DNA of 15,327 nucleotides. It comes from Nanobdellota archaeon. Its GTDB lineage: Archaea; Nanobdellota; Nanobdellia; Pacearchaeales; GW2011-AR1. Made by a program: the position numbers and the translations under genes. Numbering within the stretch: position 1 is the stretch's first letter; the number at the start of each line of letters is the position of its first letter. The notes beneath the pieces were generated by a model, which searched no databases, was not told where the DNA came from, and worked only from the letters and a program-made list of their open reading frames with translations. Positions 6,038 to 12,791 of this stretch are shown here, piece after piece. Location of the stretch: positions 1 to 15,327 of the forward strand of contig JAUYIO010000063.1 in the NCBI GenBank assembly GCA_030688225.1. The letters are read 5' to 3'.

Positions 6038-7411
6038 ATGACAAAAAATAAATTTTACATAACAACAGCAATAGATTACGTGAATGCAAAACCACACATA
6101 GGACATGCATTTGAAAAAGTTCTAGCAGACGCTTTGGCAAGATACCACAAACAAAAACAAGAAAAAGTTTTCTTTTTAACAGGGGTTGATGAAAACGCTC
6201 AAAAAAATGTTCAGGCTGCAGAATCTGCAGGAATAGATGTTAAAAAATTTGTAAACGCGAACACAAATTTTTTCAAAGAGCTTGTAAAAAAATTAAATAT
6301 AAGCAATGACAAATTTATAAGAACAAGTGAGGGAGAACACGCAAAAGTTGTCAAAGAAATATTAAAAAAGATAATAAAAAAAGGAGATATCTATAAAGGA
6401 ACTTATGAAGGAAACTATTGCACTGGTTGCGAAACATTCATCACTGAAAAAGATTTAATCAAAGGAAAATGTCCTGAACATAACAAAAAACCAGAATTCA
6501 GAAAAGAGGAAGCTTATTTCTTTAAATTAAGCAAATACAAAAACAAGTTAATCAAATTTACAGACACATACATCATTCCAAAAACAAGAAAAGAAGAAAT
6601 CTTGTCAAGATTAAAAGAAGATTTGAAAGACGTTTGCATAAGCAGGAAAGGAGCAAAATGGGGAATTGATTTTCCCGAAGATAAAAATTTTAAAGTTTGG
6701 GTTTGGGTTGATGCACTAATAAACTATATAAGTGGTGCTGAAAAAGAATGGCCTGCAGATGTCCATGTGATAGGAAAAGGAATAAACTGGTTTCACTCAA
6801 TAATATGGCCAGCTATTTTAATGTCTGCAGATTACAAACTTCCAAAAACTCTCCTGGTTCACGGGTATCTCAATGTTAAAGGGAAAAAAATGTCAAAAAG
6901 TTTGGGAAATACAATTGACCCTTTAGAACTAATAGAGAAATATGGAGTTGATTCTGTAAGATATTCTTTATTAAAATGTTCTGTCTTTGAAGATTCTGAT
7001 TTTTCAGAAGATATTTTGATAAAAAGGAATAACGATGAACTTGCAGACAAACTTGGAAATTTGGTTTCAAGAGTTTCTGCTTTGGCTGAAAAATATGGAA
7101 CTGAAAAAAGTGAAAATAGATTGTTAAAAAAATTAGATGTTAAAAAAATAGAAAAACTTTTTGATAATTATGAATTAGACAAAGTTTTGAATGAAATATT
7201 TGCATTCATAGACATTTGTAATGAATACACACAAAACAAAAAACCATGGGAAACAAAAGATAAAAAAGTTTTATATGAATTAACAGAATCAATAAACAAA
7301 ATCGCAGACTTGCTTTGGCCTTTTATCCCTGAAACTTCAGAAAAAATAACAAAACACTTTTCATCAAAAAAAATTAAAAAATCTGAGATTTTATTTAGGA
7401 AGATAGAATGA
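6038..7411 (+). CDS. metG: Methionyl-tRNA synthetase, catalytic core
   Basis: Charges tRNA-Met with methionine using ATP, in the cytosol. The 457-residue protein has the class I signatures: HIGH at residues 20-23 (KPHIGH) and KMSKS at 284-288. The inserted zinc knuckle has C128-x2-C131 and C145-x2-H148. This single CxxC/CxxH knuckle is the pattern of Thermus-like bacterial MetRS, whereas typical archaeal enzymes carry more CxxC pairs. The helical anticodon-binding domain follows (about 340-457; KPWETKD is its conserved region). The C-terminal tRNA-binding domain is absent and is encoded by the next gene. A TTG at 6017 in frame overlaps the TATA box TTTTTATA (6009-6016), so ATG 6038, 25.5 nt from the box centre, is chosen. 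It overlaps the next gene by 4 nt (ATGA). Confidence 0.95.
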   Translation: MTKNKFYITTAIDYVNAKPHIGHAFEKVLADALARYHKQKQEKVFFLTGVDENAQKNVQAAESAGIDVKKFVNANTNFFKELVKKLNISNDKFIRTSEGEHAKVVKEILKKIIKKGDIYKGTYEGNYCTGCETFITEKDLIKGKCPEHNKKPEFRKEEAYFFKLSKYKNKLIKFTDTYIIPKTRKEEILSRLKEDLKDVCISRKGAKWGIDFPEDKNFKVWVWVDALINYISGAEKEWPADVHVIGKGINWFHSIIWPAILMSADYKLPKTLLVHGYLNVKGKKMSKSLGNTIDPLELIEKYGVDSVRYSLLKCSVFEDSDFSEDILIKRNNDELADKLGNLVSRVSALAEKYGTEKSENRLLKKLDVKKIEKLFDNYELDKVLNEIFAFIDICNEYTQNKKPWETKDKKVLYELTESINKIADLLWPFIPETSEKITKHFSSKKIKKSEILFRKIE

Positions 7412-7749
7412 AACCAACAATCTCCTTTGAAGACTTTGAAAAACTTGATTTAAGAGTTGGAAAAATAATAAAAATTGAAGAAATACCAGAAGCAGACAAG
7501 CTTTACAAATTGACAGTTGATTTGGGAAAAGAACTTGGAAAAAGAACAATTTGTGCAGGAATAAAAAAATATTATCCAAAAGAAGAATTAAAAAATAAAA
7601 AAATAGTTGTAATTACCAATCTTGCTCCTAGGAAGCTTAAAGGAATTGAAAGTCAAGGAATGCTTCTTGCTGCATCCGACGATAAAAAAGCAGAAGTAAT
7701 ATTAATCTCTCCTGAAAAAGATATTGAAACAGGAAGTAAAATAAGTTAG
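7408..7749 (+). CDS. MetRS-associated tRNA-binding protein (MetG C-terminal/EMAP-like domain)
   Basis: A free-standing OB-fold tRNA-binding domain, the same module that is fused to the C-terminus of many MetRS and found in Arc1p/EMAPII/Trbp111. It is thought to dimerise and raise the affinity of MetRS for tRNA. The 113-residue protein has the family's FEKLDLRVGKI start (about residues 9-19), EEIPEADKLYKLTVDLG, RTICAGIKKYY, and the diagnostic TNLAPRKLKGIESQGMLLAA segment (about 70-90). Its ATG overlaps the metG stop (ATGA), so the two are translationally coupled and presumably act as one enzyme. This split form is known from some archaea as the MetRS beta subunit. Confidence 0.92.
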   Translation: MKPTISFEDFEKLDLRVGKIIKIEEIPEADKLYKLTVDLGKELGKRTICAGIKKYYPKEELKNKKIVVITNLAPRKLKGIESQGMLLAASDDKKAEVILISPEKDIETGSKIS

Positions 7750-7783
7750 ATAGATTTTTAACTTCCAGAAAACTATTTTCTTC

Positions 7784-8344
7784 ATGGAAATAAAAAGGGT
7801 AATAAAATCAACAGTCCCAACAAAAAAACAAACCAAGAGATTTGAAAGAAAATATCTTCCTGAATTTGTTTACGGAGGGATGGACGGAGCCATCACCACA
7901 TTTGCAGTTGTATCAGGAGTAATTGGTGCTGCATTAAATTCTTCAGTAATATTAATCCTTGGATTTGCAAATCTTTTTGCAGACGGATTTTCAATGTCAA
8001 TTGCAAATTATCTGTCTATAAAATCCAAAAATGAATTAATAAAAAAACCTGATAAGCATCCTTCAAAAAGCGCATTAGCAACATTTTTCTCTTTCCTCGT
8101 AATAGGATTCATCCCACTTCTTTCTTTTGTTGTTGCAGCCATCACCAAGAATTCATCCATCATAAGAAACCAATTTACCTACTCAATTATCTTAACAGCA
8201 TTTTCTCTTTTAGTAATAGGTTGGTTCAGAGGAGAAATAACTCAGAAGCATAAGTTGAAATCTATTTTTCAGACTTTGATAATCGGAGGAGTCGCAGCAC
8301 TTTTAGCATTTGGAGTGGGAAAATTCATAAGTACATTAGTGTAA
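7784..8344 (+). CDS. VIT1/CCC1-family metal ion transporter, short form
   Basis: Family members export Fe2+/Mn2+ from the cytosol by proton antiport. The 186-residue protein has five predicted membrane helices at about 32-52, 54-78, 96-120, 130-148 and 161-183. The hallmark YGGMDGAITTFA segment is at 30-41 and NLFADGFSMSIANYLS at 63-78. Between TM2 and TM3, where plant VIT1 carries a cytosolic helical metal-binding domain of several dozen residues, only about 17 residues remain (79-95). Regulation or loading by that domain must therefore be missing. The upstream element is a weak TTTTTAAC (7755-7762) at the usual 25.5-nt spacing. It lies 34 nt after the MetRS partner gene and ends 3 nt from the convergent unknown gene. 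Confidence 0.85.
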   Translation: MEIKRVIKSTVPTKKQTKRFERKYLPEFVYGGMDGAITTFAVVSGVIGAALNSSVILILGFANLFADGFSMSIANYLSIKSKNELIKKPDKHPSKSALATFFSFLVIGFIPLLSFVVAAITKNSSIIRNQFTYSIILTAFSLLVIGWFRGEITQKHKLKSIFQTLIIGGVAALLAFGVGKFISTLV

Positions 8345-8347
8345 CAA

Positions 8348-8788
8348 TTACTTCTTCATGAAAACTTTCACAGATTCAACAAATTTTTCTATTTTGTCTG
8401 CATAAACTTTTAATTGCTCAAGATTGACATTAATTTCTTTTCCCTGATAAAAAATCTTAAGAGTAACATTTTTTCTAAATTCCCCAATTCTCTCTTTTCT
8501 TAATTCTTCAACCTTTCTTAACATTTCATAAAATTCCATTACTTCCTGAAAATTCTTGTCCTTCTTCATTAATTTTTTGATTTCTTCAATTTGTTTGATA
8601 GGATTAGTTGGAACAGAAGGAATTTTTTTCTTTGTTTTTGCGTATTTTAATATCTTCTCAATACTTGTTTCAATCATTTTTCTCCATCTCAAAAGGAGAT
8701 TCAGAATAACATCGCAAGTCTTGGTGTATTTCAAACTGACATAAAGTAGGTGGTCTGCACTTATTTTTTCCTGAATTATTTCATCCAT
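8348..8788 (-). CDS. Hypothetical protein A of a paralogous pair, 146 aa
   Basis: I do not recognise the family. The protein is 146 residues, Lys/Glu-rich and predicted mostly helical, without a signal peptide or membrane helix. It contains one cysteine. It resembles the protein encoded just upstream: DHLLYVSLKY (12-21) matches DHLVYVTYPL there, followed by a Leu/Ile-rich amphipathic helix of similar length, and both end with an E-F-x-R/K-K strand segment, a hydrophobic strand and a final helix containing VK-x-F. This suggests an ancient tandem duplication. It lies 51 nt after that gene. No TATA-like box lies at the 25.5-nt position, but AAATATAAAAAGG overlaps the upstream stop, so it has either a leader of about 27 nt or is co-transcribed. 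An in-frame stop upstream rules out an earlier start. Confidence 0.7.
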   Translation of the reverse strand: MDEIIQEKISADHLLYVSLKYTKTCDVILNLLLRWRKMIETSIEKILKYAKTKKKIPSVPTNPIKQIEEIKKLMKKDKNFQEVMEFYEMLRKVEELRKERIGEFRKNVTLKIFYQGKEINVNLEQLKVYADKIEKFVESVKVFMKK

Positions 8789-8839
8789 TTCTTGATTCTC
8801 TTACCCTAAGAAGTAGTAGCTACAAAGATAATGACCTTT

Positions 8840-9313
8840 TTATATTTTACCCAAAAATTCATCCTTTACTTTTTTGAGAATATTCTTGGAAAGTAACAAA
8901 AAATCCTTTATTTTTTCAATAGTGACTAATTCAGTTTTCATGTTTTCAGACAAAATTACAATTTTCTCTTTTCTTACAAATTCAAAATTGCTTTCTTTAT
9001 GTTTTTGAACAAGATTAAACAACTCAGTAATTAAATCAATTTCTTTTTCAGTTATTTTATATTTCACAGAACATTTCTCTCTAAAAATCTTAAAATTCTC
9101 CTTAGAATCTTTACTCAAAGAAATTTGTTTGTGCAAATATTCATATTGTAGAACAGAATTAATGCAAAAAACAACTGCTTCTTTTATCTCCACAAGAATT
9201 TTCAAAAGTAATTTCTTGTCTTTAACAAGAGGATATGTTACATAAACAAGATGATCAAGAGTTTGTATTTTCTTTTCTGCTTTCCAAAAAAATTCCTGGA
9301 ATTTCTCCACCAT
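8840..9313 (-). CDS. Hypothetical protein B of a paralogous pair, 157 aa
   Basis: Unrecognised family. It has 157 residues, is Lys/Glu-rich, mostly helical by composition, with no export signal or membrane segment. DHLVYVTYPL (20-29), the long hydrophobic helix that follows (about 34-55, LLLKILVEIKEAVVFCINSVL) and the C-terminal EFVRKEKIVIL segment line up with the 146-residue neighbour. The pair probably arose by duplication and may form a heterodimer; this is inferred. CTTATTAA (9335-9342) is at the standard 25.5-nt distance. The gene is divergent from aIF1A, with 80 nt between starts. HEPN nucleases were considered because of the helical, tandem organisation, but the characteristic R-x4-6-H motif is not seen. 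Confidence 0.7.
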   Translation of the reverse strand: MVEKFQEFFWKAEKKIQTLDHLVYVTYPLVKDKKLLLKILVEIKEAVVFCINSVLQYEYLHKQISLSKDSKENFKIFREKCSVKYKITEKEIDLITELFNLVQKHKESNFEFVRKEKIVILSENMKTELVTIEKIKDFLLLSKNILKKVKDEFLGKI

Positions 9314-9364
9314 TCAAAAATAAAACACTCAAACTTAATAAGATTAGTTGTGATCAACAACAGA

Positions 9365-9372
9365 TTTATAAA
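9365..9372 (+). promoter_or_regulatory. TATA box of the aIF1A-KH operon
   Basis: TTTATAAA is centred 25.5 nt before the ATG at 9394. It fixes the start of aIF1A over the longer in-frame extension that begins at 9235, which would run through the promoter. Confidence 0.75.
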
Positions 9373-9393
9373 ACAACTCCATTTCCAATAAAT

Positions 9394-9711
9394 ATGGAAA
9401 GAAAAGATAACCAAGAAGAACCAAAGATTATAAGAGTGAGACTTCCAAGAAAAAATGAAGTAATGGGAATTATAGAAGAAAGGCTTGGAGGGAATAAAAT
9501 GAGAGTAAATTGTTTTGATAAAAAAGAAAGAAACTGCAGAGTTCCAGGAAGATTGAAAAGAGAATTATGGCTTCGTCCAGGAGATATTGTAATAATTGAA
9601 CTCTGGGAACTTGACAAAGACAAAGGAGACGTAATTTTCAAATATCGTCCAAACCAAGTTGAATGGCTAAAACAAAAAGGATATTTAGTCCAAGAAAAAA
9701 ACGAGTTTTGA
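9394..9711 (+). CDS. eif1A: Translation initiation factor aIF1A
   Basis: Binds the A site of the small subunit and promotes scanning-independent initiator tRNA placement with aIF1 and aIF2. The 105-residue protein is an OB-fold: IRVRLPRKNEVMGIIEERLGG, MRVNCFDKKERNCRVPGRLKRELWLRPGDIVIIEL and DKGDVIFKYRPNQVEWLKQKGYL match the family along the whole length. The short charged N-terminal tail is typical. An open extension back to 9235 is rejected because the promoter lies inside it and archaeal aIF1A is normally 100-115 residues. The Dim2-like KH gene follows after 1 nt, so they form an operon. In many archaea RIO1 kinase is encoded between these two genes; it is not present here. Confidence 0.95.
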   Translation: MERKDNQEEPKIIRVRLPRKNEVMGIIEERLGGNKMRVNCFDKKERNCRVPGRLKRELWLRPGDIVIIELWELDKDKGDVIFKYRPNQVEWLKQKGYLVQEKNEF

Positions 9712-9712
9712 A

Positions 9713-10213
9713 ATGAAAATCATCCTATCAGAAAAACTGCCGAGAATTTTACAAAATAAGAAAAGGCTTGAAAAAGAATTAAAGATAAAAATAACTAACA
9801 GAGGAAAAGAAGTTTCTATTTCTGGAAAACCTGAAGATGAATACATTGGAGAAAAAATTATTGATGCTTTAAATTTTGGTTTCTCTTTTTCAAAAGCAAT
9901 ATCAATAAAAAAAGAAGATTTTATTCTTGAAATTCTGAATATAAAAGATTACACCAGCAGAGAAGATCTTGAAAGAGTAAGAGCGAGAATTATTGGTAAA
10001 GAAGGTAAAACTCTAAAGACTTTAACTGAATTAACAGAATGTTTCTTTGAACTCAAAGATAACTTCGTGGGGATAATTGGAGCCCCTGAAAAAATAAAAA
10101 ACGCGCAAGATTCAATAATCTCTTTGATTAAAGGCTCAAAACAATCAAATGTTTATAATAGGTTAAAAAAAAGCCAGGAAAAGCCAATTACAGATTTGGG
10201 TTTGAAAGGATAA
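9713..10213 (+). CDS. KH-domain RNA-binding protein (archaeal Dim2/Pno1-like)
   Basis: Homolog of eukaryotic Dim2/Pno1, which binds the 3' end of small-subunit rRNA during maturation. The 166-residue protein has two KH domains. KH1 (about 1-62) has a degenerate loop in place of GxxG. KH2 (about 80-145) carries an intact GKEG loop at 95-98 in RARIIGKEGKTLK, followed by FVGIIGAPEKIKNAQDSI. The tail (NVYNRLKKSQEK) is conserved in the family. The ATG lies 1 nt after the aIF1A stop, and the gene has no promoter of its own. The 3' end is 1 nt from the 3' end of the convergent tRNA-Asn gene, so transcripts from both sides must meet here. Confidence 0.92.
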   Translation: MKIILSEKLPRILQNKKRLEKELKIKITNRGKEVSISGKPEDEYIGEKIIDALNFGFSFSKAISIKKEDFILEILNIKDYTSREDLERVRARIIGKEGKTLKTLTELTECFFELKDNFVGIIGAPEKIKNAQDSIISLIKGSKQSNVYNRLKKSQEKPITDLGLKG

Positions 10214-10214
10214 A

Positions 10215-10329
10215 CGTCCCGAGGAGGACTCGAACCTCCGACACCATGGTTTCAGCTTTGAACAAAGTTGAATGAATGAACTTGTTCATACTTAACAGCC
10301 ATGTGCTCTACCAACTGAGCTATCGGGAC
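10215..10329 (-). tRNA. tRNA-Asn(GTT) with 42-nt intron
   Basis: Decodes AAC and AAU. The 5' end is at 10329. The acceptor stem GTCCCGA pairs with TCGGGAC (10216-10222 on the plus strand is its complement), with discriminator G at 10215, as usual for tRNA-Asn; CCA is not encoded. The D arm is GCTC-AGTTGGTA-GAGC. The anticodon stem CATGG/CCATG is perfect, and the anticodon GTT is the complement of 10294-10296. The T arm is GGAGG-TTCGAGT-CCTCC. An intron interrupts the anticodon loop between A37 and A38 (10251-10292). A TATA-like element TTTAAAAG lies at 10353-10360, centred 27.5 nt from G1, implying a very short leader. Confidence 0.95.
10251..10292 (-). other. tRNA-Asn intron (position 37/38)
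   Basis: A 42-nt intron, the same length and site as in tRNA-Ile. Read on the minus strand, its first 23 nt align with the first 24 nt of the Ile intron with three substitutions and one gap. Two of the substitutions keep the hairpin paired: C-G in Ile becomes T-A in Asn. C32-T35 can pair with GCTG before the 3' bulge, with one T/T mismatch, so the splicing motif is slightly relaxed. Confidence 0.85.
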
Positions 10330-10392
10330 ATAATAATCAGATACAGAATTTACTTTTAAAGTTTACCATTAACATCTATATTAGAAAAAAAT

Positions 10393-11604
10393 TCAAATAA
10401 CAAACTTCCCATTCTCATAAATAACTTTTTCTTCACCATTAGACAAATAAGCAGTAACTTTTCTTGGAGAAGTTGCAACAATGTCTGTATGAACAACAGA
10501 ATCGTTATACCCCATCTCTTCCCATTGTTTTTTAGTTACCTCAGAAGGATTTCCAGGGTAAGAATCTTGATAAGATTTCCCTAAAGCCAAATGCATATTT
10601 CCTTGATTCCCTCCAACATTTTCATCAAAAAGTGTTTCAGCCATGAATTTTGTAATTCTTGAAATTCGCGAGTCAGTCAAAGAAAATTCTCCAATCTTGT
10701 CTGCATTTTTTGTTTCAATCATAGCCTTCAAAACTTTTTCTCCTTGAGAAGCAGTAACTTTCACAACTTTCCCGTCTTTAAATTCAAGAAAAACATCTTT
10801 AATCAAATTTCCGTATCTGTAAAGAGGCTCTGTAAATTTTATTTTCCCTTCAGTCTTTCTCCAATCAGGAGAGATAAAAACTTCAAAACTCGGGATATTC
10901 CTTCCAGAACCACCCATCCATTTTCTGTTTTCTCCAAGTCCAACAATTAAATCAGTTTCAGGAGCAACGATGTGCAATTTCTCAATTTTCATTGAATTCA
11001 ATTTATCTTTAACTCTTTCAATTTCAGAAATAATTTCTTTCCATTTTTCTACCGGATTTTCTTCATCAAGGTAACAAGCCTTAATTATTTCATCCCAATA
11101 TTCTTTCAAAGTCAATCCAGCTTCTTTCGCCACACCCTCTGTTGCATAAGCAGCAAGAGTCCAAGTAAATTTCCCTGCATTTTCTTTTTCATTTCTCCAA
11201 TCCATGTAAGGTTTAAACGCCTTGTTCCTCATCATTATCTTTTTAGGATTAATTTTTTCAAGCTCACGAGAATTTGTATCTGCAATAACAAAAACTAAAT
11301 GGTCCATATCTTCAACTCTTCCTTTCATGTAATGAGCAGGAAAAAATTTAAGTTGTTCATCAGAAGCATATTCATAAAAATCCGTTGCGATATCATCAGG
11401 AGTATAATTAACAATAGGATTTCCTCCTGCCTTAAGAATTGCTTTCCTCAAAGAAACCAAAAATGGTTTTGCAATTTCAGGAACCTGTAAAAAAACAACA
11501 TCTCCTTTCTTAATTCCTTTAAAATTCCCAAGTGCAAAATTTATAAGCAAGTCTGCATATTTATCAAGAATCTCTTCAGAAGGCAAATAATCTTTCTCAC
11601 TCAT
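10393..11604 (-). CDS. M29-family aminopeptidase (AmpS/PepS type)
   Basis: Cytosolic metallo-exopeptidase removing N-terminal amino acids in the last steps of peptide degradation. The 403-residue protein is of full family length. All five expected metal ligands are visible: E241 (NIPSFEVF), E306 (KIGEFSL), H338 (GNMHLALG), H372 and D374 (VVHTDIV). The DENVGG segment before the first His is also conserved. A TTG-initiated extension to 11616 exists, but ATG 11604 is preferred because TTTATAAA (11626-11633) is centred 25.5 nt upstream. That same palindromic box serves mnmA on the other strand. Its natural substrates are not predictable beyond broad specificity for the family. Confidence 0.93.
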   Translation of the reverse strand: MSEKDYLPSEEILDKYADLLINFALGNFKGIKKGDVVFLQVPEIAKPFLVSLRKAILKAGGNPIVNYTPDDIATDFYEYASDEQLKFFPAHYMKGRVEDMDHLVFVIADTNSRELEKINPKKIMMRNKAFKPYMDWRNEKENAGKFTWTLAAYATEGVAKEAGLTLKEYWDEIIKACYLDEENPVEKWKEIISEIERVKDKLNSMKIEKLHIVAPETDLIVGLGENRKWMGGSGRNIPSFEVFISPDWRKTEGKIKFTEPLYRYGNLIKDVFLEFKDGKVVKVTASQGEKVLKAMIETKNADKIGEFSLTDSRISRITKFMAETLFDENVGGNQGNMHLALGKSYQDSYPGNPSEVTKKQWEEMGYNDSVVHTDIVATSPRKVTAYLSNGEEKVIYENGKFVI

Positions 11605-11625
11605 AAAAATAAACAATCAAAAATC

Positions 11626-11633
11626 TTTATAAA
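11626..11633. promoter_or_regulatory. Shared palindromic TATA box, aminopeptidase and mnmA
   Basis: TTTATAAA is its own reverse complement. Its centre (11629.5) is 25.5 nt from the A of the aminopeptidase ATG (11604, minus) and 25.5 nt from the A of the mnmA ATG (11655, plus). No second TATA-like element is needed for either gene, so the two probably compete for one TBP site. Confidence 0.75.
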
Positions 11634-11654
11634 TATTTAGTTGATAATATAACT

Positions 11655-12791
11655 ATGAAAACAAAAAAACCAAAAGTCCTTATTGCAATATCAGGAGGAG
11701 TGGATTCAAGTGTTGCAGCACTTTTAATGAAAAAAAAAGATTATGAAATAGTTGGGGCATTCATGAAAAATTATTCTGATTCAAAAAACGAATTTGGGGA
11801 ATGCAATTGGAGAGAAGAAAGAAGAGTGGCAATAAAAATAGCTTCAATGTTAGACATACCTTTGATAACTCTTGATTTTGAAAAGCAATACAAAAAACAA
11901 GTCGTAGAAAAAATGTTTGAAAATTACAAAAGAGGGAAAACTCCAAACCCAGACATAGACTGCAATCAAAAAATAAAATTCCCTTTATTAATTAAAGCTG
12001 CTGAAAAAATAAATGCAGATTTTGTTGTTACAGGACATTACGCAAGAATAAAACAAAACAAAAAAACAAAAGAATACGAACTTCTTAGAGGAAAAGATGA
12101 ATCAAAAGACCAATCTTATTTTCTTTACAGATTATCTCAAAAAGATTTATCAAAATCATTATTCCCAATAGGAGATTACACAAAAAAACAAATAAGAGAA
12201 ATTGCCAGAAAAAACAAATTCCCAAATTACGACAAAAAATCAACAGTTGGAATTTGCTTCATAGGAAAGATAAATCTTAAGAAATTCCTACAGAAGAAAA
12301 TAAAACCAAAAAAAGGAAAAATTCTCAATCCCCAAGGAGAACAAATAGGAACTCACGACGGGATTTATTATTACACAATAGGACAAAGAATAGGCCCAAG
12401 ATTTGGAATAGAAATAAAGAAAGAAAATAATAAAAAAATGGATAAATGGTATGTTGTAAAAAAAGATGCAAAAAGAAATGTAATCATAGCTGCTCCAGAA
12501 GGACATAAATTAAATTTCAGAAAAGAAATTTTTATTGAAAATCCTCATTGGATAAACCCCGATGAAAAACCAAAAAATAATTCAAAAATTCTCTCAAGAA
12601 TTCGTCAGGTCGGAGAACTTCTACCAAGCAAAGTTTCTTTGGGTGGAGGAAAGGGGGAGCGAAGCGCTGGTGGGCGGGGCAAATACAAAATAACTTTAAA
12701 CAAACCAATAACAGGAGTTAGCGAAGGACAAGCAATTGTTCTCTACAAAAATGAAAAATGTTTGGGTGGGGGAGAAATTAGTTTTGAATAA
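11655..12791 (+). CDS. mnmA: tRNA-specific 2-thiouridylase MnmA
   Basis: Installs sulfur at position 2 of wobble uridine 34 in tRNAs for Lys, Glu and Gln, using ATP and a persulfide relayed from a cysteine desulfurase. The 378-residue protein has the PP-loop SGGVDSS (13-19), the first catalytic Cys C103 (NPDIDCNQKIKF), the second C201 (STVGICFIG), and the family's GHYAR and DQSYFL segments. Central and C-terminal beta domains follow. Residues 329-343 (LGGGKGERSAGGRGK) are a Gly-rich insert encoded by a GC-rich block (12641-12680), unlike the Lys/Asn-rich protein around it. MnmA is mainly bacterial and organellar; most archaea use NcsA-type enzymes, so transfer is likely. The start is fixed by the shared TATA box 25.5 nt upstream. 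Confidence 0.95.
   Translation: MKTKKPKVLIAISGGVDSSVAALLMKKKDYEIVGAFMKNYSDSKNEFGECNWREERRVAIKIASMLDIPLITLDFEKQYKKQVVEKMFENYKRGKTPNPDIDCNQKIKFPLLIKAAEKINADFVVTGHYARIKQNKKTKEYELLRGKDESKDQSYFLYRLSQKDLSKSLFPIGDYTKKQIREIARKNKFPNYDKKSTVGICFIGKINLKKFLQKKIKPKKGKILNPQGEQIGTHDGIYYYTIGQRIGPRFGIEIKKENNKKMDKWYVVKKDAKRNVIIAAPEGHKLNFRKEIFIENPHWINPDEKPKNNSKILSRIRQVGELLPSKVSLGGGKGERSAGGRGKYKITLNKPITGVSEGQAIVLYKNEKCLGGGEISFE
12641..12680 (+). repeat. GC-rich block inside mnmA
   Basis: Forty bases with 30 G or C in a gene otherwise near 30 percent GC. It holds several G runs, a small AGCG-AAG-CGCT hairpin, and TGGTGGGCGGGGC (12668-12680), which recurs with one mismatch at 12982-12994. It is in frame with mnmA. 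Confidence 0.55.

Noticed and set aside
8348..9313. HEPN-type toxin or MNT/HEPN toxin-antitoxin pair
   Set aside because: Small adjacent helical proteins suggested it, but no R-x4-6-H motif or nucleotidyltransferase motif is present and the two resemble each other.
9235..9393. N-terminal extension of aIF1A
   Set aside because: It contains the promoter TTTATAAA, overlaps the divergent gene, and would make the protein much longer than the family.
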